Positions 25,470-34,496 of a DNA stretch of 64,000 nt are shown one piece after another (position 1 is the first letter of the stretch; every line of letters begins with the position of its first letter). The translations under genes were made by a program, and so were the position numbers. The notes beneath the pieces are model-generated. The model searched no databases, had not been told where the DNA came from, and saw only the letters and a list, made by a program, of their open reading frames with translations. Source of the stretch: UBA12014 sp029248335 (GTDB lineage: Bacteria; Planctomycetota; Phycisphaerae; Phycisphaerales; SM1A02); assembly GCA_029248335.1 (NCBI GenBank), contig JAQWJM010000148.1, positions 21,770-85,769 on the forward strand. The letters run 5' to 3'.

Positions 25470-27281
25470 ATGATGAAGACTCCCGACTTTCGTGCCGTCC
25501 GAATGATCAAGACCATCGCCCCCGCGACGCTCGTCTTCGCGATGGTGGCGTGCGAACCCGGCGGTGGTGGGGCCACCGAGGCCGAAGCGAAGGCGGCGAC
25601 GCCCGCAACGGTCGCGACGACCACCCCGGCCGAGACGCCCACCACGGTGGCCACCAAGCCCGCGCCGGTCGAGACGACGCCGGAGGTCGGACCCAAGAGG
25701 ATCTCGAAGGACGCGCTCCCCGACCGTCGGAAGACGCTCCCCGCGGCACCGTCCGGTCTGACGACCGCGCCCACCACCGCAAGCAAGGGGCCGGTCACGC
25801 GGCCGGGCATCAACCAGGTCTCGGCACCGCTCGACATCACCTTCGATCCGCCGAAGCTCGCGCTCGGCATCATGCAGCCCGGCGTGCCGAAGACGGGCAT
25901 CATCAAGATGACCAACAACGGCGACGCGCCGATCCAGATCAAGAAGGCCGTCGCGAGCTGCGGCTGCACGACGCCCAACTGGCCGAAGACCCCGATCGCC
26001 CCCGGTGAGACCGCGGAGATCGAGATCACGCTCAAGCCTTCGACCAAGCAGGGACTCAAGCTCAGCAAGCGCGTGACGCTCCAGATGGTCAGCGGTGCGC
26101 CGCAGGTCCTCACCGTCGAGGGCGAAGTCGGCCTCTTCGTGAAGATGGAGCCGTCCTTCCTCGACGCCGGCAAGCAGACCGAAGCGGACCAGCAGTCGGT
26201 CAGCCTCGTGGCGGTCGACAAGATCCCGTTCACGGTGATCTCCGCCGAGCCCGACGTCGTCTCCGGCCTCGGCGGCGAGAAGAAGCTTTCCCACGAGCTC
26301 GCCATCGACTGGGCGGCCTGGGAGACCGGTGGCCGCAGGCCGACCGTGAAGCTCATCACCGACCATCCGAACGCCCCTGAAATGAGCGTCACCGTTCGCC
26401 GCTCGATCGTCCGACAGAAGCCGCTCCCGCCGACGCCCGGTGCCCAGCCGGCGCGTCCGATGGGTGGACGTCTCGTCAACTCGGCCCGCGCCGGTGACGT
26501 CGATGCGGTCAAGCTCGCGATCGCGTCCGGCGAAGCCGTCGGCCAGACTTCGGCTGGTGGCATGTCCTCGCTCCACTGGGCGGCGAAGGAGGGCAACATG
26601 GAGATTATCGCGTTGCTCCTCGACGCATCCGCCGATCCCAACCTCGCGAACAAGGCCGGAAAGACCTCGGTCGCGATGGCGGCGGAGAGCGGTCAGCTCG
26701 GCGCCCTCGAACTCCTCGTCGCGAAGGGCGGAGACATCGACCACGTCGACCAGATCGGCGGCACGCCGCTGCTCTGGGCCGTGGCCCTCTCCAAGGATCC
26801 TTCCACCGCGAAGTACCTCGTCGACGCAGGCGCGTCGGTGAACGTCGTCGACAAGAGCGGCATGACGCCGCTGATCTGGGCCGCCGGCATCGGCCAGCCC
26901 GAAGCCGTCGCGATCCTCGTCGACAACGGCGCCGAGATCGACGTCGTCGAGATCCACTCGAAGGAATCGGCCATGATGCGGGCCGCCCGCATCGGCAACG
27001 CCGGCAGCCTTCGGATCCTGCTCGATGCCGACGGCGACATGGAACTCAAGAACATGCTCGGACAGACCGCGGCGGTCATCGCCGCGGCCCAGGGCCGCCT
27101 CGAGAAGGTCAAGATGCTCGGTGACGCCGGTGCGGATCTCTCGGTTCGCGACCTTCGGGGCTGGACGGTCCTCGACCACGCCCGATCCCGGACCGACTCG
27201 GAACGCACCGAGGTCATCGAGTATCTCGAAGGGGCCGTTCCGGACGAGGTTCGGAACGCCACCCCGGTGGTCGGCGGCTGA
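25470..27281 (+). CDS. Lipoprotein joining a DUF1573 domain to ankyrin repeats
   Basis: A 603-residue exported protein. The signal peptide ends in FAMVAC, a good lipobox. A Thr/Pro/Ala-rich linker to about residue 110 is followed by a DUF1573 immunoglobulin-like domain with the signature SCGCTTPNW and PGETAEIEITLKP. A second beta domain follows, then from about residue 335 to 590 at least seven ankyrin repeats (for example MSSLHWAAKEGNMEIIALLL, GTPLLWAVALSKD). DUF1573 is common in Bacteroidetes and planctomycetes. The combination points to a surface or periplasmic binding scaffold. The start is ATG 25470; an intrinsic terminator follows. Confidence 0.85.
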   Translation: MMKTPDFRAVRMIKTIAPATLVFAMVACEPGGGGATEAEAKAATPATVATTTPAETPTTVATKPAPVETTPEVGPKRISKDALPDRRKTLPAAPSGLTTAPTTASKGPVTRPGINQVSAPLDITFDPPKLALGIMQPGVPKTGIIKMTNNGDAPIQIKKAVASCGCTTPNWPKTPIAPGETAEIEITLKPSTKQGLKLSKRVTLQMVSGAPQVLTVEGEVGLFVKMEPSFLDAGKQTEADQQSVSLVAVDKIPFTVISAEPDVVSGLGGEKKLSHELAIDWAAWETGGRRPTVKLITDHPNAPEMSVTVRRSIVRQKPLPPTPGAQPARPMGGRLVNSARAGDVDAVKLAIASGEAVGQTSAGGMSSLHWAAKEGNMEIIALLLDASADPNLANKAGKTSVAMAAESGQLGALELLVAKGGDIDHVDQIGGTPLLWAVALSKDPSTAKYLVDAGASVNVVDKSGMTPLIWAAGIGQPEAVAILVDNGAEIDVVEIHSKESAMMRAARIGNAGSLRILLDADGDMELKNMLGQTAAVIAAAQGRLEKVKMLGDAGADLSVRDLRGWTVLDHARSRTDSERTEVIEYLEGAVPDEVRNATPVVGG

Positions 27282-27310
27282 CCCCGCGACCCGATCCCGA
27301 AAGACGATTC

Positions 27311-27344
27311 AAGCCGCCCGCCGATTCCGGTGGGCGGCTTTTTC
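27311..27344 (+). terminator. Intrinsic terminator
   Basis: AGCCGCCCGCC pairs with GGTGGGCGGCT (one wobble) around a 6-nt loop, followed by TTTTTC. It ends the ankyrin lipoprotein transcript. Confidence 0.9.
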
Positions 27345-27445
27345 GTGCGCGAAGACGAGTCGGTGCCGGCGGTGATCCTTATGATGGCCCGTTCAGGACC
27401 CGATCGCCGGATCGGGCCGTCCGCATCCGAATGGGATCACACGAC

Positions 27446-28966
27446 ATGAGCACGACCACGACCGCACCGTACGAACGACTCCTCGAGATCCTCAACGAGG
27501 AGGCCGTTCTGGGTTCGATCGGAGGCCTGATCGGCTGGGACCAGGAGACGATGATGCCCGCCGGTGGTGCGACGCATCGGGCGAAGCAGCTCTCGCTTCT
27601 CGCCCGGCTCGGCCACGAGCGCATGACGTCCTCCGAGGTGGCCGACCTGCTCGCGGCATGCGAATCGGAGATGGACGTCGACGCCGACACCGAAGCCGCG
27701 GCGAACATCCGGAACATCCGCCACGATCACGACCGGGCGGTCCGACTGCCCGCGTCCCTCGTGCAGGAACACGCGGAGACCGCGAGCGCCGCCCAGCACG
27801 AGTGGGCGGAGGCGCGGAACGACAACGACTTCAAGCGTTTCCTCCCGTGGCTCGAGAAGACCGTCGACATCTGCCGCCGCAAGGCCGAGTGCTACGGCTG
27901 GGCCGAAGGCGGCGAACCGTGGGACGCCCTCGCCGAGGACTACGAGCCCGGCTGCACCGCGGCGGGGGTCGCGGAGGTCTTCGGACCGCTTCGCGACCGG
28001 CTGCGTGACCTGATCGCCGAGATCGTCGCATCCGGAGCACAGCCGGATGGACGACTGGACGGAATCGAACTTCCTCGAGACCGGCAGATGGACTTCTGTC
28101 TGGACGTCGCGGAACGCATCGGCTTCGACCGGGAACGCGGCCGACTCGACGTCTCGACGCACCCCTTCTGCGGTGGTTCCCACTGCGACGACGTGCGGAT
28201 GACCACGCGATTCCACGATGGGATGCTCACCGACGCGGTGAGTTCGACGATGCACGAATCCGGGCACGCGATGTACGAGCAGGGGCTCCGGTACGAGGCG
28301 TTCGGCACGCCCTGCGGATCGAGCGTCTCGCTCGGGATCCACGAGAGCCAGAGCCGGATGTGGGAGAACCAGGTCGGCCGGAGCGAGTCGTTCTGGCGAT
28401 TCGCCACGCCGATGCTGGAGCGTCACTTCGGTGCCGCGGTCGCGGGCATCGACGCCCGGGCCGCGTTCGAATCGGCGAACCGGGTCGCCCCCGGTTTCAT
28501 CCGCGTCGAAGCGGACGAGGCGACGTACAACATGCACGTCATGATCCGCTTCGAACTCGAACGGGCGATGCTCACCGGCGACCTCGAGCCGGCCGGCGTC
28601 CCCGAGGCCTGGAACGCCGCGTACCGGGACTATCTCGGCCTCGAGGTTCCGGACGATCGTCGCGGCTGCCTGCAGGACGTCCACTGGTCGATGGGGGCGC
28701 TCGGCTACTTCCCGACCTACACCCTCGGAAACCTCTACTGCGCCCAGATCTTCGAACACGCCTGCGAGGTGATGCCGGGGCTGGTCGACGGATTCGCCGA
28801 CGGTGAATTCTCGGGTCTTCTCGACTGGCTCCGGAGCAACATCCACGTCCACGGGCGTCGATATTCGCCGGCCCAGCTCTGCGAGCGGATCACCGGCCGG
28901 TCGCTGTCCGCGGACCCGCTGATGCGGTACCTCGAGGGCAAGTTCCGGCCGCTCTACGGGATCTGA
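27446..28966 (+). CDS. Carboxypeptidase Taq-type metallopeptidase (M32)
   Basis: A 506-residue cytoplasmic zinc metallocarboxypeptidase. The zinc motif HESGH (HExxH form) in STMHESGHAMYEQG is followed by the family block HESQSRMWENQVGRS, which supplies the third ligand glutamate. FRVEADEATYNMH-like residues (here VEADEATYNMHVM) are also characteristic. Length matches thermostable carboxypeptidase 1 (about 500). An in-frame ATG 15 bp upstream (27431) is the alternative start. TATGAT at 27380 could be a -10 with a 60-nt leader. It stands alone between two terminator-bounded units. Confidence 0.92.
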   Translation: MSTTTTAPYERLLEILNEEAVLGSIGGLIGWDQETMMPAGGATHRAKQLSLLARLGHERMTSSEVADLLAACESEMDVDADTEAAANIRNIRHDHDRAVRLPASLVQEHAETASAAQHEWAEARNDNDFKRFLPWLEKTVDICRRKAECYGWAEGGEPWDALAEDYEPGCTAAGVAEVFGPLRDRLRDLIAEIVASGAQPDGRLDGIELPRDRQMDFCLDVAERIGFDRERGRLDVSTHPFCGGSHCDDVRMTTRFHDGMLTDAVSSTMHESGHAMYEQGLRYEAFGTPCGSSVSLGIHESQSRMWENQVGRSESFWRFATPMLERHFGAAVAGIDARAAFESANRVAPGFIRVEADEATYNMHVMIRFELERAMLTGDLEPAGVPEAWNAAYRDYLGLEVPDDRRGCLQDVHWSMGALGYFPTYTLGNLYCAQIFEHACEVMPGLVDGFADGEFSGLLDWLRSNIHVHGRRYSPAQLCERITGRSLSADPLMRYLEGKFRPLYGI

Positions 28967-29039
28967 GCCGCGAGTCCGGGAATCCCGAGCGGGAGACGAC
29001 GGGAATCGAATCGGAGGGGGACGGCGTCGCGGATCCCGC

Positions 29040-29045
29040 TACACT
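29040..29045 (+). promoter_or_regulatory. Candidate -10 element of typA
   Basis: TACACT lies 45 bp before the typA ATG, which has its own GGAG ribosome-binding site. No clear -35 hexamer is visible. Confidence 0.35.
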
Positions 29046-29090
29046 GTGGGGCTCGCCGCATCGACCGGGCCCGGCCCGGCTGGAGATTCC

Positions 29091-30956
29091 ATGTCAGCGT
29101 CCCGATCCATCCGGAACATCGCGATCATCGCGCACGTCGATCACGGCAAGACCACCCTGGTCGACGCCATCCTGGCGCAGTCCGGAACGATCCGCGAGTC
29201 CGCGGCCCGGGAGGACTGCATCCTCGATTCCAATCCGCTGGAACGGGAGCGGGGGATCACCATCCTTTCCAAGAACTGCGCCGTCGACTGGACCTACGAC
29301 GACGGCGAGACGGTGCGCGTGAACGTGATCGACACCCCGGGTCACGCCGACTTCGGCGGCGAGGTCGAACGCGTGTTGATGATGGCGGACGGCGTGCTGC
29401 TTCTGGTCGACGCCGCGGAAGGACCGATGCCGCAGACGCGGTTCGTCCTCGGCAAGGCGCTCGCGATCGGGCTCCGGCCGATCGTGGTGGTGAACAAGTG
29501 CGACAAGGCGGATGCCCGGTGCGACCAGGTCGTCGACGAGGTCTTCGATCTGCTCGTCGATCTCGGTGCGGACGACGAAGCGCTCGACTTCCCGGTGTTG
29601 TTCGCGTCGGGTCGCGACGGCTGGGCGGGGCCCTCGCACACCGATCCGGAGTCACGCACCCAGGGCGTCCGTCCGCTGCTCGGCGTCATTCGCGAACGCA
29701 TCCCGGCGCCGCTGAACGATCCCTCCGGAAGCGTCCAGATGCGGATCACGTCGCTGGACCGGAACGACTTCGTCGGTCGGATCGTGATCGGTCGGGTCGC
29801 CCGGGGGGTGATCCGGTCGGGTGAACGCGTCGCGATCTGCACCGAATCCGGCCAGACCCATGCACGGATCGGCCGGGTCCTCGCGTTCGAAGGGCTTGGT
29901 CGTCGCGAGGTCGAGGCGGTCGAGGCCGGCGATCTCTGTGCGATCGAAGGACTCGAGATCGCGGGGATCGGCGACACCATCGCCGACCCGGAGAATCCGG
30001 AACCGCTGCCCCGGGTCTCGGTCGACGAGCCGACGCTCCACATGGTGTTCCGCATCAACGACGGTCCGTTCGCGGGGCGCGACGGCAAGTACGTCACCAC
30101 CCGGCAGATCCGCGATCGACTCGATCGGGAACTCGAGGCGAACGTCGCGCTCAGGGTCGAGACGGGCGAGAGCGCCGACAGTTTCCGGGTCTCCGGTCGC
30201 GGGCTTCTCCATCTCGGGATCCTGCTGGAGCAGATGCGGCGCGAAGGTTACGAAGTGGTGGTCGGACGCCCGGAGGTGGTGCTCCGCACGATCGACGGCG
30301 TCAAGCACGAGCCGTGGGAACGGGTCAGCGTCGACGCGCCGCCGGAGGCCACCGGCGCCGCGATCGAGATGATCGGAAGTCGCGGTGGCGAGATCCAGTC
30401 GATGGACACGGTCGGAAACCGGTCCCGGGTCGAAGGCGTCATGCCGAGTCGCGGGCTGATCGGGCTGCGAACGCGACTGCTCAACGCGAGCGGCGGCGAG
30501 GCGATCCTGCACCACACCTTCGAGGACTGGCGACCGCTGGGGCCGATGCGTCGCGAGCGGGGCAACGGCGTCATGGTCTCGATGGAGACCGGGCGGGCCA
30601 CGCCGTATTCACTGCTGGCGCTTTCCGAACGGGCGCTGATGTTCGTCGAGCCGGGCGAGGACGTCTACGAGGGCATGGTGGTCGGCGAGAACAGTCGTGA
30701 CAACGACCTCGACGTGAACCCGGCGAAGGCCAAGGCGTTCTCGAACGTCCGGGAGTCGACGAAGGAGGCGACGGTGGTCATGAAGGCCCCGCGCAAGATG
30801 ACGCTGGAGATGGCGCTCGAGTACATCGCCGAGGACGAGGCGGTCGAGATCACGCCGAACGCCATCCGGATGCGGAAGCTCATCCTCCGGGAGGTCGATC
30901 GCAAGCGGATGCAGCGTCACCGTCGACAGCAGGCGGCCGACGCGGCGAGTCGGTAG
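29091..30956 (+). CDS. typA: Ribosome-associated translational GTPase TypA/BipA
   Basis: A 621-residue GTPase of the elongation-factor family that acts in ribosome assembly and stress. G1 is AHVDHGKT, the switch region is RERGITI, G3 is DTPGHADFGG and G4 is NKCD. After the beta-barrel domain come the EF-G-like domains with SRGLIGLRTRLL and the TypA C-terminal domain ending in KLILREVDRKR. ATG 29091 with GGAG 7 bp upstream is preferred to the upstream in-frame start. Aspartate kinase follows after 30 bp and may be co-transcribed. Confidence 0.95.
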   Translation: MSASRSIRNIAIIAHVDHGKTTLVDAILAQSGTIRESAAREDCILDSNPLERERGITILSKNCAVDWTYDDGETVRVNVIDTPGHADFGGEVERVLMMADGVLLLVDAAEGPMPQTRFVLGKALAIGLRPIVVVNKCDKADARCDQVVDEVFDLLVDLGADDEALDFPVLFASGRDGWAGPSHTDPESRTQGVRPLLGVIRERIPAPLNDPSGSVQMRITSLDRNDFVGRIVIGRVARGVIRSGERVAICTESGQTHARIGRVLAFEGLGRREVEAVEAGDLCAIEGLEIAGIGDTIADPENPEPLPRVSVDEPTLHMVFRINDGPFAGRDGKYVTTRQIRDRLDRELEANVALRVETGESADSFRVSGRGLLHLGILLEQMRREGYEVVVGRPEVVLRTIDGVKHEPWERVSVDAPPEATGAAIEMIGSRGGEIQSMDTVGNRSRVEGVMPSRGLIGLRTRLLNASGGEAILHHTFEDWRPLGPMRRERGNGVMVSMETGRATPYSLLALSERALMFVEPGEDVYEGMVVGENSRDNDLDVNPAKAKAFSNVRESTKEATVVMKAPRKMTLEMALEYIAEDEAVEITPNAIRMRKLILREVDRKRMQRHRRQQAADAASR

Positions 30957-30986
30957 GCTCGGGGTCCGACGGACCTCGGAGCCCGC

Positions 30987-32300
30987 ATGACCGCGACCGA
31001 CAGGCCAATCCTGGTGCAGAAGTTCGGCGGCTCGTCGCTTTCCGACACCGCGCGGCTCGAGGTCTGCGCCGATCGCGTCGTGGCGGCGATCGAACGTGGA
31101 TACCGCGTGGTGGTCGTGGTCTCCGCGATGGGCCGGACCACGGATCGACTGCTCGATCTCGCCCGGTCGCTCGGCGGCGAGCCGGATCCGCGGGCCCTGG
31201 ACCTGCTGCTCGCGACGGGGGAACTCGCAAGCACCGCGATGATGGTGATGGCGCTCGCCCAGCGGGACACGAAGGCCACGCCGCTCGGCGGACGAGAGGC
31301 GGGTATCCGCACCGATCCGCATCACGGTCGGGCCCGGATCCTCACCATCGATCCCACCCGGCTGTCGGACCTGATGTCGGAGGGCGTGGTGCCCGTCGTC
31401 GCGGGATTCCAGGGCGGCTCGTCGATCGGTGAGATCACGACGATCGGTCGCGGCGGTTCCGACACGACCGCGGTCGCCATCGCCGCGGCGCTGGACGCGG
31501 GCGGAACCGGCGGCGGTTGCGAGATCCACACCGACGTCGACGGGATCCACACCGCGGACCCGCGGATCGTGGGCGAAGCGCGACGTCTCGACGTGATCGG
31601 TTCGGATGAGATGCTGGAGCTCGCCGCGGTCGGCGCGGGCGTGCTTCAGGAACGGGCGGTCGTCTTCGCCCGACGCTACGACGTCCCGCTGCGGGTGCTG
31701 CACAGCCAGCACGGCGGTCCGGGCACGGTGATTCTTCGGGAGGTCGACGGCATGGAACGGAACTCGGTGGTCGGATGTGCGTTGCGTCGGGAACTCGGGC
31801 GGGTCGGCGTCACGGGGCTGTCGGCCGGGGCCGGTCCGCAGTCCGCGATCTTCTCGGCGCTCGCCGCCGCGGGGGTGATGGTCGACGACATCGTGCAGAC
31901 CGCCGACGCGTCGTCGATCTCGCTCGCGTTCACCGTCGATCTCGCGGATCTGCCGGCGGCGCGGGACACGGTTCGATCCGTCGTGGACCGATTTCCGCCC
32001 GACGAGGCGGCGGCGGTCGGCATCGACGTGGAGATCGGCCTGGCGAAGGTCTCGGTGGTCGGCGCCGGAATGCGAAGCACCGTCGGGGTCGCGGGCCGGA
32101 TGTTCGAAGCGCTGGCGGAGTCGTCGGTCCCGATCCTCAACATCACGACGAGTGAGATCCGCATCTCGTGTCTCGTGCCACAGGATCGTGGGGAGATCGC
32201 GCTGAGCGCGGTGCACGAGGCGTTCGGGTTGGATGTCGCCTCGGAAGGCGGACCGTCACTCGGGCTCGCCGGCGGCACGGACGGATCACCCGAGGATTGA
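30987..32300 (+). CDS. lysC: Aspartate kinase
   Basis: A 437-residue enzyme that phosphorylates aspartate in the first step of lysine, methionine and threonine synthesis. The catalytic domain starts with VQKFGGSSL and contains GRGGSDTTAVAIA and HTDVDGIHTADPRIV. Two ACT domains at the C-terminus (VGVTGLSAGAG, and VSVVGAGMRSTVGVAGRMF with ISCLVP) indicate allosteric control, probably by lysine or threonine. A GGAG site precedes the ATG. The residues after the second ACT domain form a short glycine-rich tail. Confidence 0.94.
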   Translation: MTATDRPILVQKFGGSSLSDTARLEVCADRVVAAIERGYRVVVVVSAMGRTTDRLLDLARSLGGEPDPRALDLLLATGELASTAMMVMALAQRDTKATPLGGREAGIRTDPHHGRARILTIDPTRLSDLMSEGVVPVVAGFQGGSSIGEITTIGRGGSDTTAVAIAAALDAGGTGGGCEIHTDVDGIHTADPRIVGEARRLDVIGSDEMLELAAVGAGVLQERAVVFARRYDVPLRVLHSQHGGPGTVILREVDGMERNSVVGCALRRELGRVGVTGLSAGAGPQSAIFSALAAAGVMVDDIVQTADASSISLAFTVDLADLPAARDTVRSVVDRFPPDEAAAVGIDVEIGLAKVSVVGAGMRSTVGVAGRMFEALAESSVPILNITTSEIRISCLVPQDRGEIALSAVHEAFGLDVASEGGPSLGLAGGTDGSPED

Positions 32301-32706
32301 CGCCGAAGGGGGACGCGATCCGGGCCGGGGGGATTCCCGCGGAATCCCGGCCGCCGTCGAACCCTTGTTGATTTTACATAACACCGATTATCGGCGATTC
32401 ATTCCGGGGTCAGGGGGGCGATCGGGTTCCGGTCGGGTTCCTGGCGTCGGATCGCCGATGCACCGATCGGTCCCGTGATGCCTGCGTCGTCGCCTCGGGT
32501 CCGTGGTCCCGCTCGCCATCAACGGGTATCGGCGATCGGTTTCTCGTCGCATGACATGATGCACCCCGAGGCCTCCGTTCGATCCGCGACATCCGTCGAA
32601 GTCGATGCGGTCGATGTTTGCCGGACATCCTTGTGTTTCAGGTTCAACTGTCGATCGCTTCAGCTCTCGATCGCTTCAAGCGTTGACCGCTTCAAGCATC
32701 GACCGT
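32301..32706. other. 406-bp intergenic region with hairpin, palindrome and repeats
   Basis: Just after lysC, GGGATTCC-CGC-GGAATCCC (32330-32348) forms a hairpin that may help termination, although its T-rich stretch is 12 bp away. An AT-rich segment follows, with a 15-bp sequence (32370-32384) that recurs in inverted orientation inside the next gene, then the palindrome CCGATTATCGG (32384-32394). No gene was recognised. Tandem repeats occupy the right end. Confidence 0.5.
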
Positions 32707-32713
32707 TCAAGCG
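32651..32713. repeat. Imperfect tandem repeat, about 16 bp, four units
   Basis: Four degenerate copies of TCGATCGCTTCAAGCG run head to tail. The last copy overlaps the final codons of the minus-strand mannosyltransferase gene. Units differ by one to three bases. Confidence 0.7.
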
Positions 32714-33897
32714 TCGATCGCGTCGGTGATCACGGACTCGAGCCGTCGAACCGCGACGTTCGCCGCGGCCGGCTCCAGTCGTTCGACGATGCGCCGGTGA
32801 AGTTCCGCTCGATTCAGCCCGTGACCCCCGGGGTGATCGGTTCGAATGTCGGTGTTCCACGGGTCGAGTCCGAGTGCTTCGGGCGGAACGAGCTCCGGAT
32901 AGCTCAATCGATCCGGGAGCCATGGCAGGCAGCCCGCGAGCAGCGATTCGGCGACGGCGATGCCGTAGAACTCGTGGCGTGCGGTCGACAGCACCCAGTC
33001 CGCCCGTCGCAGTGTCTCGACGTACTTCGTCCGTGGCAGCCAGCCGGCATGTTCGATCCGATTGGCGTGATCGTCGAGCATCATCCGCATCGACTCGGGG
33101 ACCCGTTGAAAAGGCTGTCCCAGCAGCAACCAATGCAGTCTCGGGCCGCCTTCGGCTTCGCGTCGTCTCGCGGTGTTCGCGATTTCGAGCAGCTCGTCGC
33201 AGCCCTTGTCGTGTTCCCACCGATGCGGCCACACGACCCGGACGGCGTCCGGATAATCCGCAAGTTCCGTGTTATGTAAAATCGCTGCAGGCCCGCCTTC
33301 GTCGAATCCTCGATCCTCGGCGTCGGCTCGATCCCGGTCATCGAGTGATTCGATCGGTGGCGGGATCACCAGGCTCCTTCGTTCAAGCCGCTCCCGCCAA
33401 CCCGGATCGACGGGTTCCGGTGCGTGCTTCAGGAGCGTCTCGATCCCTTCGATGAACGAGCGTCGGTTCCAGGCCGAGTTCCAGACCACCCGGTCGGCCG
33501 CCTCGATCGACGCGAGATTGGTGAAGGCGAGATGGGTGTCTCGTTCCCGATCCCGCTCACGGGTCTTCGGCGAGGCGGGATACGCGATCTGGTTCTCGTG
33601 CATGTAAAGGACGTGCGGTCGTCCACGGAGTCGCGGCGGCAGGGTGGCCCGGAGATCCGAGAGCGAGAGCATGCTCGTGGCGAAGATCGCGTCCGCGTCG
33701 GGGGACTCCCCCGCCGTCGCCCGCGCTCGCTCGTCGGCGGCGAACGTGAGTCCTGCCAGTCGGAGCCGCCATCGCGGCCCCCGACCGGGCATCGTTCGAA
33801 AGGTCCATCGGTGTTCGGCGTGTCGTTCGATCGAACGGCGGACCGCCCGATGCGAACCCCCGTCCCAGGGTTGGAAAGCCAGTACCCGCGTGGTCAT
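32707..33897 (-). CDS. tRNA-queuosine alpha-mannosyltransferase homologue (QTMAN/DUF3524, GT4 fold)
   Basis: A 396-residue GT-B glycosyltransferase. The N-terminal DUF3524 pattern is clear: AFQPWDGGSHRA, then a Trp/Arg-rich block, ATSMLSLSDL, LYMHENQIAYP, and the junction motif VWPHRWEHDKGCDELLE. The C-terminal half carries ARHEFYGIAVAESLLAGCLPWLP, the usual GT4 nucleotide-sugar site. In vertebrates this family (GTDC1) mannosylates queuosine in tRNA-Asp; bacterial homologues are known. No queuosine synthesis gene is nearby. TAGACT (33904-33909, minus strand) ends 6 bp before the ATG, so the message is probably leaderless. It is divergent from the fur-like gene. Confidence 0.82.
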   Translation of the reverse strand: MTTRVLAFQPWDGGSHRAVRRSIERHAEHRWTFRTMPGRGPRWRLRLAGLTFAADERARATAGESPDADAIFATSMLSLSDLRATLPPRLRGRPHVLYMHENQIAYPASPKTRERDRERDTHLAFTNLASIEAADRVVWNSAWNRRSFIEGIETLLKHAPEPVDPGWRERLERRSLVIPPPIESLDDRDRADAEDRGFDEGGPAAILHNTELADYPDAVRVVWPHRWEHDKGCDELLEIANTARRREAEGGPRLHWLLLGQPFQRVPESMRMMLDDHANRIEHAGWLPRTKYVETLRRADWVLSTARHEFYGIAVAESLLAGCLPWLPDRLSYPELVPPEALGLDPWNTDIRTDHPGGHGLNRAELHRRIVERLEPAAANVAVRRLESVITDAIDA

Positions 33898-33948
33898 CCG
33901 CGAAGTCTACGGCCTCCCCGGCCCGATCGCGGTCGAGACGCGGGGATC

Positions 33949-33954
33949 TATACT
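33949..33954 (+). promoter_or_regulatory. -10 element of the fur-like gene
   Basis: TATACT ends 6 bp before ATG 33961. GGAGG follows it but lies only 1 bp before the ATG, too close to serve as a ribosome-binding site, so leaderless translation is likely. Confidence 0.55.
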
Positions 33955-33960
33955 GGAGGC

Positions 33961-34461
33961 ATGGATGAACCCACGCCCGCGATCCTGATGCCGCTCTGCT
34001 CCGTATTCAGGCGATTTCTCAGAAGCCGTGGCCTGAAGTACACGACGGAGCGGGCCGACGTCCTCCAGTCGATCATCGATCACAACGGCCCGTTCGAGGC
34101 GGAGGAGCTGCTGCTCGCGATGCGACAGCGAGGTCATCGCGTCTCGAAGGCGACGATCTATCGAACGCTTCGCCTGCTTCAGGAGGCGGGGATCATCACT
34201 CAGGCGTTGTTCGACTCGAAGCAGTCGCACTTCCAGCTGATCTACGGCAAACAACCGCAGGACGTCATGGTCTGTCTTCGGACCGGCCGGACGATCGACT
34301 TCCAGAGCCCGGAACTCGTGGAGGTTCGCGACCGGATCTGCGCCGAGCTCGGATGGAAGGCGGTCGGCCATCGCTTCCAGATCTTCGCGATGAGTCCCGA
34401 GGAGGACGAGGCGGAAGACGACGCGACGGGTACGGAAGAGCCCGCCGCCGCGTCCGACTGA
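33961..34461 (+). CDS. Divergent Fur-family transcriptional regulator
   Basis: A 166-residue protein. The N-terminal winged helix (GLKYTTERADVLQSI, then RVSKATIYRTLRLLQEAGII, residues 24-79) is a normal Fur DNA-binding domain. The C-terminal part keeps the dimerisation order (SHFQLI, GRTIDF, GHRFQIF), but the regulatory histidine cluster HHDH is replaced by GKQPQD (96-101) and the CxxC of the structural zinc site is reduced to a single Cys (VCLRTG). The tail is acidic. It may therefore respond to something other than iron or zinc. It is divergent from the mannosyltransferase and convergent with tsaE. Confidence 0.8.
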   Translation: MDEPTPAILMPLCSVFRRFLRSRGLKYTTERADVLQSIIDHNGPFEAEELLLAMRQRGHRVSKATIYRTLRLLQEAGIITQALFDSKQSHFQLIYGKQPQDVMVCLRTGRTIDFQSPELVEVRDRICAELGWKAVGHRFQIFAMSPEEDEAEDDATGTEEPAAASD

Positions 34462-34496
34462 CGTCCGGGCCCGAAGGCGATCGCGACGTCGATCCG

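Noticed and set aside
23138..26008. 956-residue plus-strand open frame
   Set aside because: It crosses uracil-DNA glycosylase, dtd, MEMO and the intergenic region in the wrong frame.
32233..32478. 81-residue plus-strand open frame after aspartate kinase
   Set aside because: It starts inside lysC in another frame and its translation has no recognisable features apart from the short duplicated segment.
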